From Carposina sasakii (lineage: Eukaryota; Arthropoda; Insecta; Lepidoptera; Carposinidae): a stretch of 64,000 nucleotides of DNA. Shown here one piece after another: positions 44,397 through 54,636 of the stretch. The translations under genes were made by a program, and so were the position numbers. The stretch is from assembly GCA_014607495.2 (NCBI GenBank), contig CP053165.1, positions 3,714,906 through 3,778,905 on the forward strand. Direction: 5' to 3'. Within the stretch, counting starts at the first letter, position 1; every line of letters starts with the position of its first letter. A model generated the notes under the pieces. It made no database searches, had not been told where the DNA came from, and worked only from the letters and a program-made list of their open reading frames with translations.

Positions 44397-44576
44397 TTAC
44401 CTGCCGTACTGACAACATAGTCTGAAAATCACACTGCGGTCACCAACCCGCCTGCCAAGCGTGGTGACGATGGGCAAAACCCCCCTGTGGCAGTAGCCTT
44501 GTGGCGTGCCCTGGGGGAGGCCTACGTCCAGTAGTGGACTGTAATAGGCTAAAGAAGAAGAAAAAGAAGAAGAATA
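44397..44576 (+). mobile_element. Non-autonomous element with RTE-like 3' end, copy 5
   Basis: TGACAACATAGTCTGAAAAT, CACACTGCGGTCACCAACCC, GCCAAGCGTGGTGACGATG, GGCAGTAGCCTTGTGGCGTG and GGGGGAGGCCTACGTCCAGT, AGTGGACTGTAATAGGCT, ending in an AAGAAGAAG microsatellite tail. This copy shows the complete 3' end and tail. Confidence 0.82.
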
Positions 44577-44925
44577 AAATAATAACATTGAAACTGTTAA
44601 AAGTCCATACCCTTATTTCAATTAATCAATGACTTGTTATGGTGTCTTTGTTTATTTAATAGTACCTACCTAGACTACCTACCATATAGAATTATATTAT
44701 ACAGGGTGTGAAAAGACAACGATGTTTTTTAATACCTCGTATTATTTGTAAGGTTACGATCATTTTCTTCTATGGAACCAAATTCTTCTATTCTATGTAT
44801 CTTATATTAGTTACATAGAACATTATAATATAATCATCTATGTAACTTTGGACTTCTATATATTGGAAACTCGTGGTTTCCCAGGGGTGCTTCCATAGAA
44901 AAAAATGATCGTGATGTTACAAAGA

Positions 44926-45633
44926 ATAATAATAATAATAATAAGCCCGCAGGGCAGCTTGTGGCGAGCTGTTGGGAGGTAGCGTTCCCACGGACCTGAA
45001 GTACTCCCGGGGGAAGACCCTGTTCCTCATCTCCGGTGCCGGAGTGAAGTCTGACGAGGAACAGTTCCCCCATCTCTGCCTTGCCTTCGCCGGCCGGGCA
45101 GAGTGGAGTCGCGAGAGCTATGACAGCTCGAGGGTGGACGTGCCCGTCAGTAAGTGGCAAGTTGGCTTCGGTTTAAAGTCCAGGGGCACCCCTCCACCCT
45201 AGCAACTCACCAAATGTTGCCCCCTTTGTCGCTCCGTGCGTGCGGCCGTTTCAGGGGGCCCATGAAATGAGTCGGCGAGTCACCGCCTGCCACCAAACAA
45301 TTATGAGACTTGGTTGTAATGGCAGGCGTCCGTTAGTCTCCTTCAATAGCCCAGTTACCCAACCCCACCCAATATTTAGACTCATAGCCCATGACCTTTG
45401 TTTCCATCGCATGACATAGATCTGCACTCCAATAGTCTTGCACATGGCGAGGACCATCGCCGGGTGTATCTTATTGTGCGGTCGGCGATGGTATCCGCCA
45501 TGTGTATCCCACACCATATTAAAGTTCTCTAAAAAGGGCCTCTACATCTTGGCCACGGCCCGATGCACGCCTCTCAAAGGACCGGGACTCTGTAGTCCCG
45601 AGAATTTAAACAGAGATACAATAATAATAATAA
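44926..45633 (-). mobile_element. ~690-bp GC-rich element flanked by TTA repeats, copy 2
   Basis: On the minus strand it runs from TTATTATTATTG at about 45632 through GACTACAGAGTCCCGGTCC and the same blocks as 41997-42676, to GCCACAAGCTGCCCTGCGGG and TTATTATTATTA at 44926. It is highly similar to copy 3 next to it; both share the same (TAA)n between them. Open frames on both strands here (for example 44834-45160) are the element's conserved but domain-less frames. Confidence 0.8.
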
Positions 45634-46325
45634 GCCCGCAGGGCAGCTTGTGGCGAGCTGTTGGGAGGTAGCGTTCCCACGGACCTGAAGTACTCCCGGG
45701 GGAAGACCCTGTTCCTCATCTCCGGCGCCGGAGTGAAGTCTGACGAGGAACAGTTCCCCCACCTCTGCCTTGCCTTCGCCGGCCGGGCAGAGTGGAGTTG
45801 CGAGAGCTGAAAGCTCGAGGGTGGACGTGCCCGTCAGTAAGTGGCGAGTTGGCTTCGGTTTAAAGTCCAGGGGCACCCCTCCACCCTAGCCACTCACCAA
45901 ATGTTGCCACCTTTGTCGCTCCGTGCGTGCGGCCGTTTCAGGGGGCCCATGAAATGAGTCGGCGAGTCACCGCCTGCCACCAAACAATTATGAGACTTGG
46001 TTGTAATGGCAGGCGTCCGTTAGTCTCCCTCAATAGCCCAGTTACCCAACCCCACCCAACATTCAGCCCCATAGCCCATGACCTTTGTTTCCATCGCATG
46101 ACATAGATCTGCACTCCAATAGTCTTGCACATGGCGGGGACCATCGCCGGGTGTATCATATTGTGCGGTCAGCGATGGTATCCGCCATGTGTATCCCACA
46201 CCATATTAAAGGTCTCTAAAAAGGGCCTCTACATCTTGGCCTCGGCCCGATGCACGCCTCTAAAGGACCGGGACTCTGTAGTCCCGTGAATTTCGAAAGA
46301 GATACAATAATAATAATAATAATAA
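45620..46325 (-). mobile_element. ~690-bp GC-rich element flanked by TTA repeats, copy 3
   Basis: Directly adjacent to copy 2 in the same orientation. It starts (minus) after TTATTATTATTATTATTATTG with TATCTCTTTCGAAATTCACG, then GGACTACAGAGTCCCGGTCC, and ends in GCAGGGC then TTATTATTATTATTG at 45620. The 5' GGGACTACAGAGTCCCGGTCC block, GGGACTACAGAGTCCC, is a short palindrome. The TTA tract at 46306-46325 is also the tail of the RTE copy that follows. Confidence 0.8.
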
Positions 46326-46464
46326 GCTTTATTTGATTCCATGCAAAATAATAATATTTACAAATAACAGTTCATTTTAATACACTTATCATTAGTTAAT
46401 AATATAAAAAAACAGATAATTAAAATTTGGTAAGATTTATTTTTATTTTTATTTTTTTTTTTTA

Positions 46465-47352
46465 TTATTTTTGAATGGACCCCAATCGGGTAAAAGCCTC
46501 CTCCAAAGTCTTCCATTTTTTCCTGTCGCTTGCAGTGTCGATCCATGCACGACCCGCCACCGACATTACTTCGTCTGCCCATCTCGCGCAAGGCCGACCT
46601 CTCGCTCTAGTGCCTGGCGGGCCAGACCACTTTATTATTCTTTTAGTCCACCTATCATCTCTGTATCTAGCCACATGCCCTGCCTAGTTCCATTTTCTTT
46701 GAAGTGAGAAAGTAAGTGCCTCGGTTATTTTGGTTTTTCTCCGGATTTCTGTATTTCTCACTTTGTCTTTAAGTTTTAAACCTAGGTAGCTTCTCTCCAT
46801 TTTTCTTTGACTAGTCTGGATCTTGTTTTTAGTTTTGAGGTCGAATATCCAGGTTTGACACCCATAGGTAAGACATGGGAGAATTTCTGAGTCCATAACT
46901 AACTTTTTGGTAGGCAGCGGAAGCTGTGATTTAAATATTTCTTTATGAGCCCAGTACTTCCGCCAAGTGATCGCTACTCTTCTGTCCACCTCCTCAATAC
47001 CTCTATCTTTATGAAAGGAGGTCTGCTTTCCCAGGTATATATACTTATCTACGAACTCGAGAGGGACGTCATTAATTGAAATTATGGAATTAATGTGGTG
47101 GTTAGTCATAACTTTCGTTTTGTCGAGGTTTATTTCCAATCCAACCGTTGCACTGGCTTGTTGTAAGTCATTTAACATAATATTTAAATTATGAGAAGAT
47201 TCCGAAAACAAGATGATATCGTCGGCGAACCTGAGATGACTCAGATTATTCCCATTAATATTGATACCTTGCGTGGACCATGGTAAGCCTTCCATTATGT
47301 GTTGTAAAACAGCTATAAAGATTTTTGGAGAGATCGGGTCGCCCTGTCTCAC
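46465..47352 (-). pseudogene. RTE LINE reverse transcriptase, C-terminal part (nonsense mutation)
   Basis: The frame resumes MRQGDPISP (motif B). FADD is at residues 42-45 (motif C, catalytic aspartates), GLEINLDKTK at 71-80 and YLGKQ at 106-110. It reaches QRKWN-stop at 46684-46686. The stop TAG replaces a Trp codon (family reads KWxWAGHVAR), and the same frame goes on: AGHVARYRDDRW, GRPCARWADEV and DRKKWKTLEEAF to a final stop at 46465. All catalytic motifs are intact; one indel and one nonsense change in ~2 kb suggest a moderately young copy. Confidence 0.9.
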
Positions 47353-48431
47353 GCCCCTTTTATATGTATTTTTTCACCCACTCTATCAAGTTTGACTCTA
47401 CTTGTACTATTGTTGTAAAGGTTTTTCAGGATATTGATGTATTTTTCTTTAATTTTTTGTGATCTTAATGCTTCCCAAATGCTCGCGTGTGATATCGAGT
47501 CAAAAGCCTTTTTATAATCAATAAATGCTATATACAGTGGCCTACGGAACTCCAAATATTTCTCTATTACCTGATCTACCACTTGTATATGATCCATAGT
47601 GCTGAAGCCGCTTCTGAATCCGGCTTGTTCTATCGGTTGATGTAAATCAATATCTTGGGATAGTCTTTCTAGAAGGCATGAGGCAAATAGTTTGTAGAGA
47701 CACGGCATCAAGCTTATTGGGCGGTAATTCCCTATGTCGGCTGGGTCTCCTTTTTTATACAGTAAAATGATTTCGGATTCGGTCCATGCGGTCGGCACAG
47801 ATTCTTCTTCCAGTACTTTGTTAAATAGTAGAGTTATTGGAGTCAATAGTAGACCTTTAGCAAACTTGATGTGTTCGTTTGTAATACCATCTGGTCCCGG
47901 GCTCCTCTCTGGCTTAAGCTTCATAATTTGTTTTAAGATTTCAGACTCTATGAACTCAGGAATTGGACAGGCTTCTATGCAATGGTTGTCAGCAGTCATT
48001 TGAGTTTGAAATTGTGGGTTTGGCTGGCAGTAAAGCTTTTTGTAGAACTCTGTAGCTACCTTTATGATCTCCATTCGTGACTTACTTTTCGAAGAGCTGG
48101 TTTGCAGAAATGGAATCCAAGCTTTCGTTCTATTTAATACTTTGTAAGCTTTTTTGGATGATTTATAAGTATCCAGATATCTCTGTATAGTGTTTGATCT
48201 GTATGAGTCATAGCATCTTCTTATCTCTCTATTGGTAACTTTATAGAGTTCTTTCAGTTTATCCTTGTCTGTTCTGTTTAATTTAGGCTTATTTTGAAGT
48301 TTGTTTCTTTCTTTCATGAGCTTTAGTATTTCTTCTGGTAAGATCTTATTCTTTTTTGACGCTTTAATGTCTTTTGTGCTTTCTAATACACAGTTTGCTA
48401 TTTTCTGGCAGTAACTTTCGGCTTCGTACAT
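47349..48431 (-). pseudogene. RTE LINE reverse transcriptase, N-terminal part (frameshifted)
   Basis: A 360-codon open segment. Residues 177-182 are SPGPDG and 235-240 NYRPIS; QAGFR is at 269-273 and AFIDYKKAFD at 302-311, the last holding a catalytic aspartate of motif A. It ends HIKGA-stop where the family has IKRGVRQGDP: one base is missing at about 47363 in an A/G run, and the next segment resumes in another frame. The 48431 start codon is internal; the frame belongs to a larger polyprotein that continues, with stops, into the endonuclease remnant up to 48834. It would copy LINE RNA at the target site in an active element; this copy is dead. Confidence 0.9.
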
Positions 48432-48878
48432 CTTGTGTGTCTCTATAAGTGTAGGTACACAACGTTTTAAGTTTTCAAGGTATATCTCTTGGTCTTCTAA
48501 TGATTTTAACTTCCTTGGTGTGTTTGAAAAATTTCGTCCCCATTTTTTCGTTGTTTTCAGGCAGATTGTGGCTCTAAGTAGTCTGTGATTCTGATCCGAA
48601 AGAGAATGACGTTATTACTTTATAGTTAGAAATTAAACAAGGCTTTGTGGATTAAAATATAATCAATTTCATTTCTCGTATTTTTATCGGGAGATATCCA
48701 CGTCCATCTATTCTTTTGTTTTGACTTAAACATTGTATTCACAATTTTTAGTTTGTACTCACAAGCATATTGGATCAATCTTTCACCGCGACTACTTTTA
48801 TTTCCATAACCATATTTACCGGTTACTAAATGTAACCGAGGTATTAAAAGAACAAAGTTGTCTTTTTACATCCTGTAT

Positions 48879-49567
48879 AAGCCGCGCAGTTTAATGATGG
48901 TTACAATTATTGTATTAAAAGTATCCCAGGAGAAAGTTCCTTACTACCACCACAGAGCAGGAATGTATGAGAATGAGGTGGAGTTGTCGTCAAATTTCCA
49001 ATTGGAATCCATCATCAGACTCTACAATACTGATCCCCGAATCTGACAGATCTCGCTCACAGGCAACTACAGAAGCCATAGAAGTGTTTTGACAATGTGG
49101 TCGATTCTGACCGTAGCGCGTCGCATTTAAACTTAAAATTAATTATGTCCTTCCCTCTCCATTCTTAATGGTAATGGTTGAGATAAAAAGGGACAGCTAC
49201 AACAAATTTTAAGTGGTCATATTCGATCACAATGTATTAGTATCGATCGACGGTCGTTGTCGTATTGTTTCCACTAATAGGGGTTAAACTTAATCACGTT
49301 CTGTCGGTGAAAAATGACGAACGTTTCAATCGAGTCGTATCTTGAGCTCTATTCATTATGAAATCTCCGCTTTCTTATATATTCCTCGCTTCTACTTACC
49401 TCTTTTGTCTCCGTATGGGCTTACGTGCCTGACAGAGAGGCTCACAGACACGCCCAGGCAACTCAGACACGAGGGCAAAAACACGTACCTATCTACGAAA
49501 ATATCAAATTGAAGGCAGTTTTCAATTGGTATCCTTGGTACATACCTCTAACATATTTTTATAATTA
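48879..49567. other. No recognisable feature
   Basis: No gene recognised. The frame 48858-49046 overlaps the end of the fold-back element and carries no motif. Confidence 0.35.
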
Positions 49568-49886
49568 ACTAGCGGACCTGACAGACGTTGTCCTGTCCCA
49601 CGCCGTTAAACTAACGTCACCCAATTGTTTTGCCTTCCCGGACTTTAAAATTTCGAACAAATTGTTTGTATGGGAATGTAGAAAAGGAATGTTTTAGGCA
49701 TTTTTTAAAATTTTTCTCTCCGTTAGAACCATTCGTGTACTTATATATACATATATATAATACATTAAAATAATTATTATATATATATAATAATACGCTA
49801 AAAAAATAATTCGCGAAATCGGTTCAGCCGTTCTCGAGATTCGCGCTTACCAACACATTTAGCGATTCATTTTTATATTATAGATT
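49568..49886 (+). repeat. ACTAGC-start dispersed repeat, type 1
   Basis: It starts ACTAGCGGACCTGACAGACG, TTGTCCTGTCC, and ends GAAATCGGTTCAGCCGTTCT, CGAGATTCGCGC, TTTTTATATTATAGATTA. The layout matches 58821-59124, which starts ACTAGCTGACCCGGCAAACG and has CGGTCGAGCCGTTTCG near the end. Common in Lepidoptera; SINE-like or Helitron-like class not decided. Confidence 0.65.
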
Positions 49887-50596
49887 ATCATATTATTATC
49901 ATTAGCTTAGCAAATGACTCCAAATTCACATTTTAAAATTAAGAGAATTCTAATTCATTTGTATTATTGTAGGTCTACAGAATTTTAAAAGGTTAAGTTA
50001 TAGAACTAACTACAATTAGGAACAAAAGGTCCGATGTCAACGGATGCTGGAACTGGGGCAGAAAATTCGCTTTCAGTTTGCAAACAATATTATTTCGGAA
50101 TGTAGGAACAGGCTCGGACGCCGGACGGTCTGACCATTAGGGCATTATCTTATTAAGATACCAGTGGTGGCGTAACCCATCTGTCTACCAACAAAATTAA
50201 GTAGTAACAGCTTTTAGAAACTAAAACTGCTTAAAATTTGCATTGCCATAAAAACGGTAGACGGCAACTATAGGGTTAGATACTTACTTACATAGTTTAG
50301 ATCTACATGAATTACTTACTCGTATCATGGATTTATGTAATGTTTTGTAAATAGACACAAAACTATAAATATCTGGAGTTTACGATTGACTAAGCTAAGT
50401 TCATAAAGTTATTGAAACTTTCCATTACATTTCCTTCATTAGTGAATGTTTGCAAACTTCGCAGTCGCTAGTAAAAAAAATTATATCTTCTACCGATAAT
50501 AGCAAACATTACTACATGTCGCTTGGTGTTAAATTTCTGAGCACAACTGGATCACCAAACAACCACTAGGTTTTAGAGTATGGTATGTAAACAAAC

Positions 50597-50920
50597 AAAA
50601 CAAAGTCCGAAATGAGATTATCCGGCAGAAGACCAAAGTGACAGACATAGTCTCGAAATGTAGCAGACTGAAGTGGCAGTGGGCCGGCCACATCTGTCGT
50701 AGAACCGATGGACGGTGGAGTAAACGGGTTCTCGAATGGAGACCGCGCCTCGGCAAGCGTAGCGTTGGGAGCCCTCCGGCCAGATGGACCGATGACTTAA
50801 AGAGGACGGCTGGTAGTGACTGGATGGCAAAAACGGGAGATCGAGCCATGTGGCGTACACTGGGGGAGGCCTACGTCCAGCAGTGGACTGCAATAGGCTG
50901 ACGACGATGATGATGATGAT
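50597..50920 (+). pseudogene. RTE LINE C-terminus and 3' end
   Basis: An open frame from about 50597 reads KVRNEIIRQKTKVTDI, then RLKWQWAGHICRR, WSKRVLEWRP, ARWTDDLKRTAGSDWM and LGEAYVQQWTAIG-stop at 50901. This is the C-terminal tail of an RTE-clade LINE protein. After the stop the element ends CTGACGACGATGATGATGAT, a (GAT)n tail typical of RTE. No reverse transcriptase domain is attached; the copy is 5' truncated to ~320 bp, but the remaining frame is intact. It is a different subfamily from 46326-48834. Confidence 0.9.
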
Positions 50921-51228
50921 GTAAACAATACATATTATACACTAATTTCGACTGAAGGAAATGTATGAGCAATAAATATAAAAGAATAACGAAGCAAAGC
51001 GAGGGCGGGTTACAAGCGTCCGTCAATATAAACTTTTCAACATCTTTTCAACATCACGATATGGTTACCCAGTCAGTGTGACCACGGTGTCCTAATGAGG
51101 TAGCGTCTTTGCGGATAAAGGATAATGTTCTTTTTCACGCACCAACGTCATGTGATAGAATAAAGTGAAACAAAAACGAACAGGGTTGGTAACGGTATCA
51201 GCATTGATTTTCTAAACTTTTTTTTAAA

Positions 51229-51286
51229 GGTCGCAGGACCTAATGCGTCGCAGGCAGGGTCACTACCAAATACACTAATCGGCCGT
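51229..51286 (-). mobile_element. tRNA-derived SINE, head fragment
   Basis: On the minus strand CGGCCGATTAGTGTATTTGG, TAGTGACCCTGCCTGCGACG and CATTAGGTCCTGCGACC match the heads of the SINE copies at 54637 and 63428, including the A-box-like GATTAGTGTATTTGG. The B box and body are missing. Confidence 0.65.
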
Positions 51287-52706
51287 TAATCTGGAAAGAC
51301 AGGCCAAGTTACATTCGTATTTATAAATTAGTAACTATTGTAAGTTTTAATTTTAAAAAGGAATGCGAATTGGCACAAGTACTTCTAATAAGTATAAGTA
51401 TATTTACGAATAGGGTACGTCATACTGTAAAGTTTCACAAAAACTTGTGGCACGTGACTCATTTAATTTAACTTGAAGGGTGCGTTGGTTCACGGCCGTT
51501 TCGATCGCAAGCCCTGTAACCTTCAAGTGGCCCTCTGAAGTTATGAAAAATGCCAGCATTGTAATAGGTTACTCTTTGTTGCACATTGCACATAATGTAC
51601 AGTCATGAGTAATAAGATGTATACATTGTTGTTGGATTTTAAACCTAACTTACTCGTAGCATAAGTACATTTGTGTTTACATCTTATTGCTAATGACTGT
51701 ACCTGTTTATAATAATATGGCAATAGATGCCTTTTAACTAAATAGTATTTATATATTTTTTCATAAGGTAACAAAACTAACGAACAAGATATAAAATCGA
51801 TATTTTTTTAAAACTTTTTTTTAGTTTTTGGCCTTATGAAATTGAAATCAGCAACATTCAAATTTGTTTTTATTAAAAACTAACAGAAAAATATAACAGA
51901 GTACGTTAACTATTTGGCAAAATTGTTAAATATATTCAAATTCTGTTTTCGCCAAATACACAAAAATCCCGTTAAAAGGGGCGCATAAAAATGCAAACGC
52001 AATAAATTGTTTATGCAACAACACATGACGCTGTTTCCCTTGTTTCAGGTGAGTGCGTCAGCGGAACACGCAATGTGGTATTTACCCCACCTAAAGGTGA
52101 CTGCGCAAAGGGAACATTTACCCTTTGGCGGGAACAATATGGGGTTCTAAAGGTAACAATTTGTAAGTAAATTCGTATTGATAAGAATGCTTGACACGAG
52201 AATCGTGAAAGTGGTTTTTGATCTTGATGGCATATTTAAATTACTTGAATGTGCTATTAATGTTTATAATTATTAGATCTGATTTAAAAATAATTACAAG
52301 TTTAAAAGATAAAACTGACATAAATTGAATATGCATTTTTTATTTTCTCTAAGCGAAAACTGACCTCATTAATACGAGTAAACAAATCCTTTATGTTGAT
52401 TCAGTTTATTTCAGTAGATTTTAAAAATCAGCTACGAGATGAAATTATTTGCTTTGAGTGCTGAAACTGAATTATTTATAGTAGATTTTTTTATTGAAAA
52501 AATACTGTTAATGTCTCAAAAATAAAGCTTTTGGACCTACCTAGATACCCCAAGAAGCGAAAAATGGCTTTTAAAAACAGAACCTAGCGAGATACAAAGG
52601 ATAAATTGCTCTTTTTTTATACGGAAATGTATTTAACGAACGTTTTTGTTTTTTCTGATATAAGAGAAAATATATAAAGCATAAACAAACATATAAGTAA
52701 AATAAT
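51287..52706. other. No recognisable feature
   Basis: AT-rich. At 52040-52140 GC-richer DNA has short inverted pieces (CACCTAAAGGTG). No open frame or gene. Confidence 0.35.
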
Positions 52707-53079
52707 TACAGTGCAACCTTAATATAACGTACCTCAATATAACGACTTCCTCGATTTAACAAATTTTTTAATTATCCCCTTGAATCGTCCATAAGAGTCA
52801 ATGTAAAATATACCTTTATATAGCGAACATTTTTTGCGAACAACCTCTTTATAACGAATTTTAGATTATAAAGAAAAGTATGAATACCTCTAATTAATGA
52901 ATTTTGTCAATCAAAACCTTTATATAAAGTTCCCATTAATGTAGGAGCCTTAATTTTATAGTATCTGATTCATGTCGACAGGTTTCGACACGCTTTTACC
53001 TCTTTATAACGAATTTTAGCCCTCAACAAGGAATATTTACTTGCTCCCTTCAGATTTGTTAAATCGAGTTTGCACTGTA
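52707..53079 (+). mobile_element. pogo/Tc1-mariner-like MITE
   Basis: It begins TACAGTGCAACCTTAATATA and ends GTTAAATCGAGTTTGCACTG, TA. The ends are inverted repeats of the TACAGTGCAACCTCGAT type with TA at both boundaries, the target of Tc1/mariner and pogo elements. The interior has many ATATAACG/TTATAACGAA words, and CCTCTTTATAACGAATTTTA occurs twice (52845 and 53001). No transposase. The frame 53041-53271 crosses the right end and is not a gene. Confidence 0.8.
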
Positions 53080-53356
53080 TTAATAGAAATACGAGCAGTA
53101 CTATATAAATATGCTTTCCCTGATATTATTAATCGTTATCTCAAACTTCAATCACACTCAACCATTGAAAAACATCTCGTATACAGGAAAAAAGTATACT
53201 CACATATAAGTTCTTGCATCAGAGGACCCTCAAGGGAAGAGTTACCACTTAGAATTAGAGTGTTAGAGTAGCAGTTCGATATGCGAGGTGAATTTATTGC
53301 GAGATAAAATAACCACCCATTCAAAGTAACGGCTGTTTGATGTCACCTATGGCCTT

Positions 53357-53640
53357 GTTAACCGACTTCAAAAAAGAGAGGTTATCAATTCGTCTGTATG
53401 TTTTTTTTTATGTGTGTTACCTCAGAACTCCGTCATTTATGAACCGATTTCAATTTTTTTTATAGTTTGTCATGGTATGCTTCCAAGTTGGTCCCATATT
53501 TACCATGTCAGGAACTGATGATGGGATCTTGGAGAAATCGAGGGCAATCCTCAAATATTGTAGGCACATGTAGTCTGTTTTTATACTTTTACCGAGCGTT
53601 TTGATCACCTACATATAAAACATAACATCTGATGATGGAA
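53357..53640 (+). repeat. AACCGACTTCAAAAAA family repeat
   Basis: TTAACCGACTTCAAAAAAGA, then AGGTTATCAATTCGTC, TTACCTCAGAACTCCGTC and GAACCGATTTCAA. I recognise this start as a widespread lepidopteran dispersed repeat. Its 3' boundary and class are uncertain. No second copy in this window. Confidence 0.5.
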
Positions 53641-53758
53641 TCTCTAAGGAATATCTTTATAGAGAATTATGGTGGATGGTAGGGCTATCGTCCACCTACG
53701 AGTTATGTGACTGCACAAGGATGAATATTTATGAAAGATAAAAGATATTTTCTTACTG

Positions 53759-53809
53759 TCCAACAGAATTGACAATTAACTTAGTTGACCTATTGTCAAT
53801 TCTGTTGGA
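53759..53809. repeat. Perfect 18-bp inverted repeat (hairpin)
   Basis: TCCAACAGAATTGACAAT (53759-53776) is the exact reverse complement of ATTGTCAATTCTGTTGGA (53792-53809), with a 15-base loop. A transcript would form a short hairpin. Confidence 0.85.
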
Positions 53810-54157
53810 ATAGTTGAGCGAGGCATGCAGCTTAGTTACAGAGGAAACTTATGATGGAACCGCCGAATAGTGGAACAAGTACGTCCAGTAAAGTTGAGTA
53901 AAGATGACAGGGCAGGAAGAAGGAGTAAGCTTATGTCAGTTTTCCTAAGATAGGGGTGGCGTCATATAGTGGCCGTGAAGGATACTATCACATTTTAGTA
54001 AGGTCTTATTGCGTTCTGTTAGTATGGCGGCCGGACTTGTTTAACAAAAACGGTAGAAAGGGGAAGAAACAAGTCCATACTATATAGTACGCGAAAATAT
54101 ATAGTACCTCCTTTAATTGCTGTTTTGCACTTCGTTGTCATCATCACCATCACTACA

Positions 54158-54255
54158 TATTATAAAACAAAGTCGCTTCCCGCTGTTTGTCCCTATTAGA
54201 TCTTTAAAACCTACACAACAGATTTAGTGCACAGCAATACAGCAATAAATAAAAT
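54158..54255 (+). repeat. GTCGCTTCCCGCTG family repeat, 5' fragment
   Basis: TATTATAAAACAAAGTCGCT, TCCCGCTGTTTGTCCC and GATCTTTAAAACCTACACAA match the start of 19411-19570. Confidence 0.6.
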
Positions 54256-54636
54256 TTTGGGGTATGGAACAGTTCGTACGGCCGTTATAGGACGGCACCG
54301 CTGTAAATATAATTCGTCGGTTTCTCTGCAATTGAATGGTGCTAAAAATAGGAACGTTGTGTACCAAATCGTGTTGACATCCTTAGCGCAGAGCTAGTGA
54401 CGGACATAGACTAATTAAACCTCCGTCATACAACATGTCCGGACGTCCGGTGCAGCCGCCCGGACCGGCTATCGGACCGGATTAATAGTTTAGCCCCAAA
54501 TTGAGATGTCAACCCAGAAATTAAATACGGGAGTCTGTTTAATAGGTTAAATTATTTATTAATAAAGTCTGTACTTATTCTAAGTTTAGATTGATGAATT
54601 TATCCCATTTTTTTTATTTAAAATTTCAATATACCT

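Larger units (their letters stand above)
46326..48834 (-). mobile_element. 5'-truncated RTE-clade LINE
   Basis: A minus-strand LINE of ~2.5 kb. From 48834 inward it encodes the end of an apurinic-type endonuclease domain (GKYGYGNK, RGERLIQYACEYKL, KNRWTWISPD, RNEIDYIL), then reverse transcriptase, then the RTE-type C-terminus, a short 3' UTR with AATAAAGC and a (TTA)n tail. The N-terminal endonuclease is missing, as expected for truncation during target-primed reverse transcription. The coding part is described in the next two entries. Confidence 0.85.
44699..48878. mobile_element. Fold-back DNA element split by nested insertions
   Basis: The left end ATACAGGGTGTGAAAAGACA, then ACGATG and TTAATACCTCG (44699-44741), is mirrored 4 kb away by CGAGGTATTAAAAGAACAAA, then GTTGTCTTTTTACATCCTGT (48837-48876). 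Inside the left part, TTACGATCATTTTCTTCTAT (44754) faces ATAGAAAAAAATGATCGTGA (44895). Beyond it the right arm reads GTTACAAAGAATAATA, stops at the TAA tract (44926), and its expected continuation resumes at about 48834. The native element is thus about 44699-44935 plus 48834-48878, related to the 461 and 3128 copies; everything between is inserted. The reconstruction of one split element is inference. Confidence 0.7.

Noticed and set aside
44834..46159. Several 73-108-codon open frames on both strands
   Set aside because: They belong to the GC-rich TTA-flanked elements, differ between copies upstream and have no known domain; not called as genes.
47734..48003. 89-codon plus-strand open frame
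   Set aside because: Antisense to the reverse transcriptase frame on the minus strand.
50529..50893. Minus-strand open frames of 91-106 codons
   Set aside because: Antisense to the RTE C-terminus at 50597-50920, which has clear family motifs.
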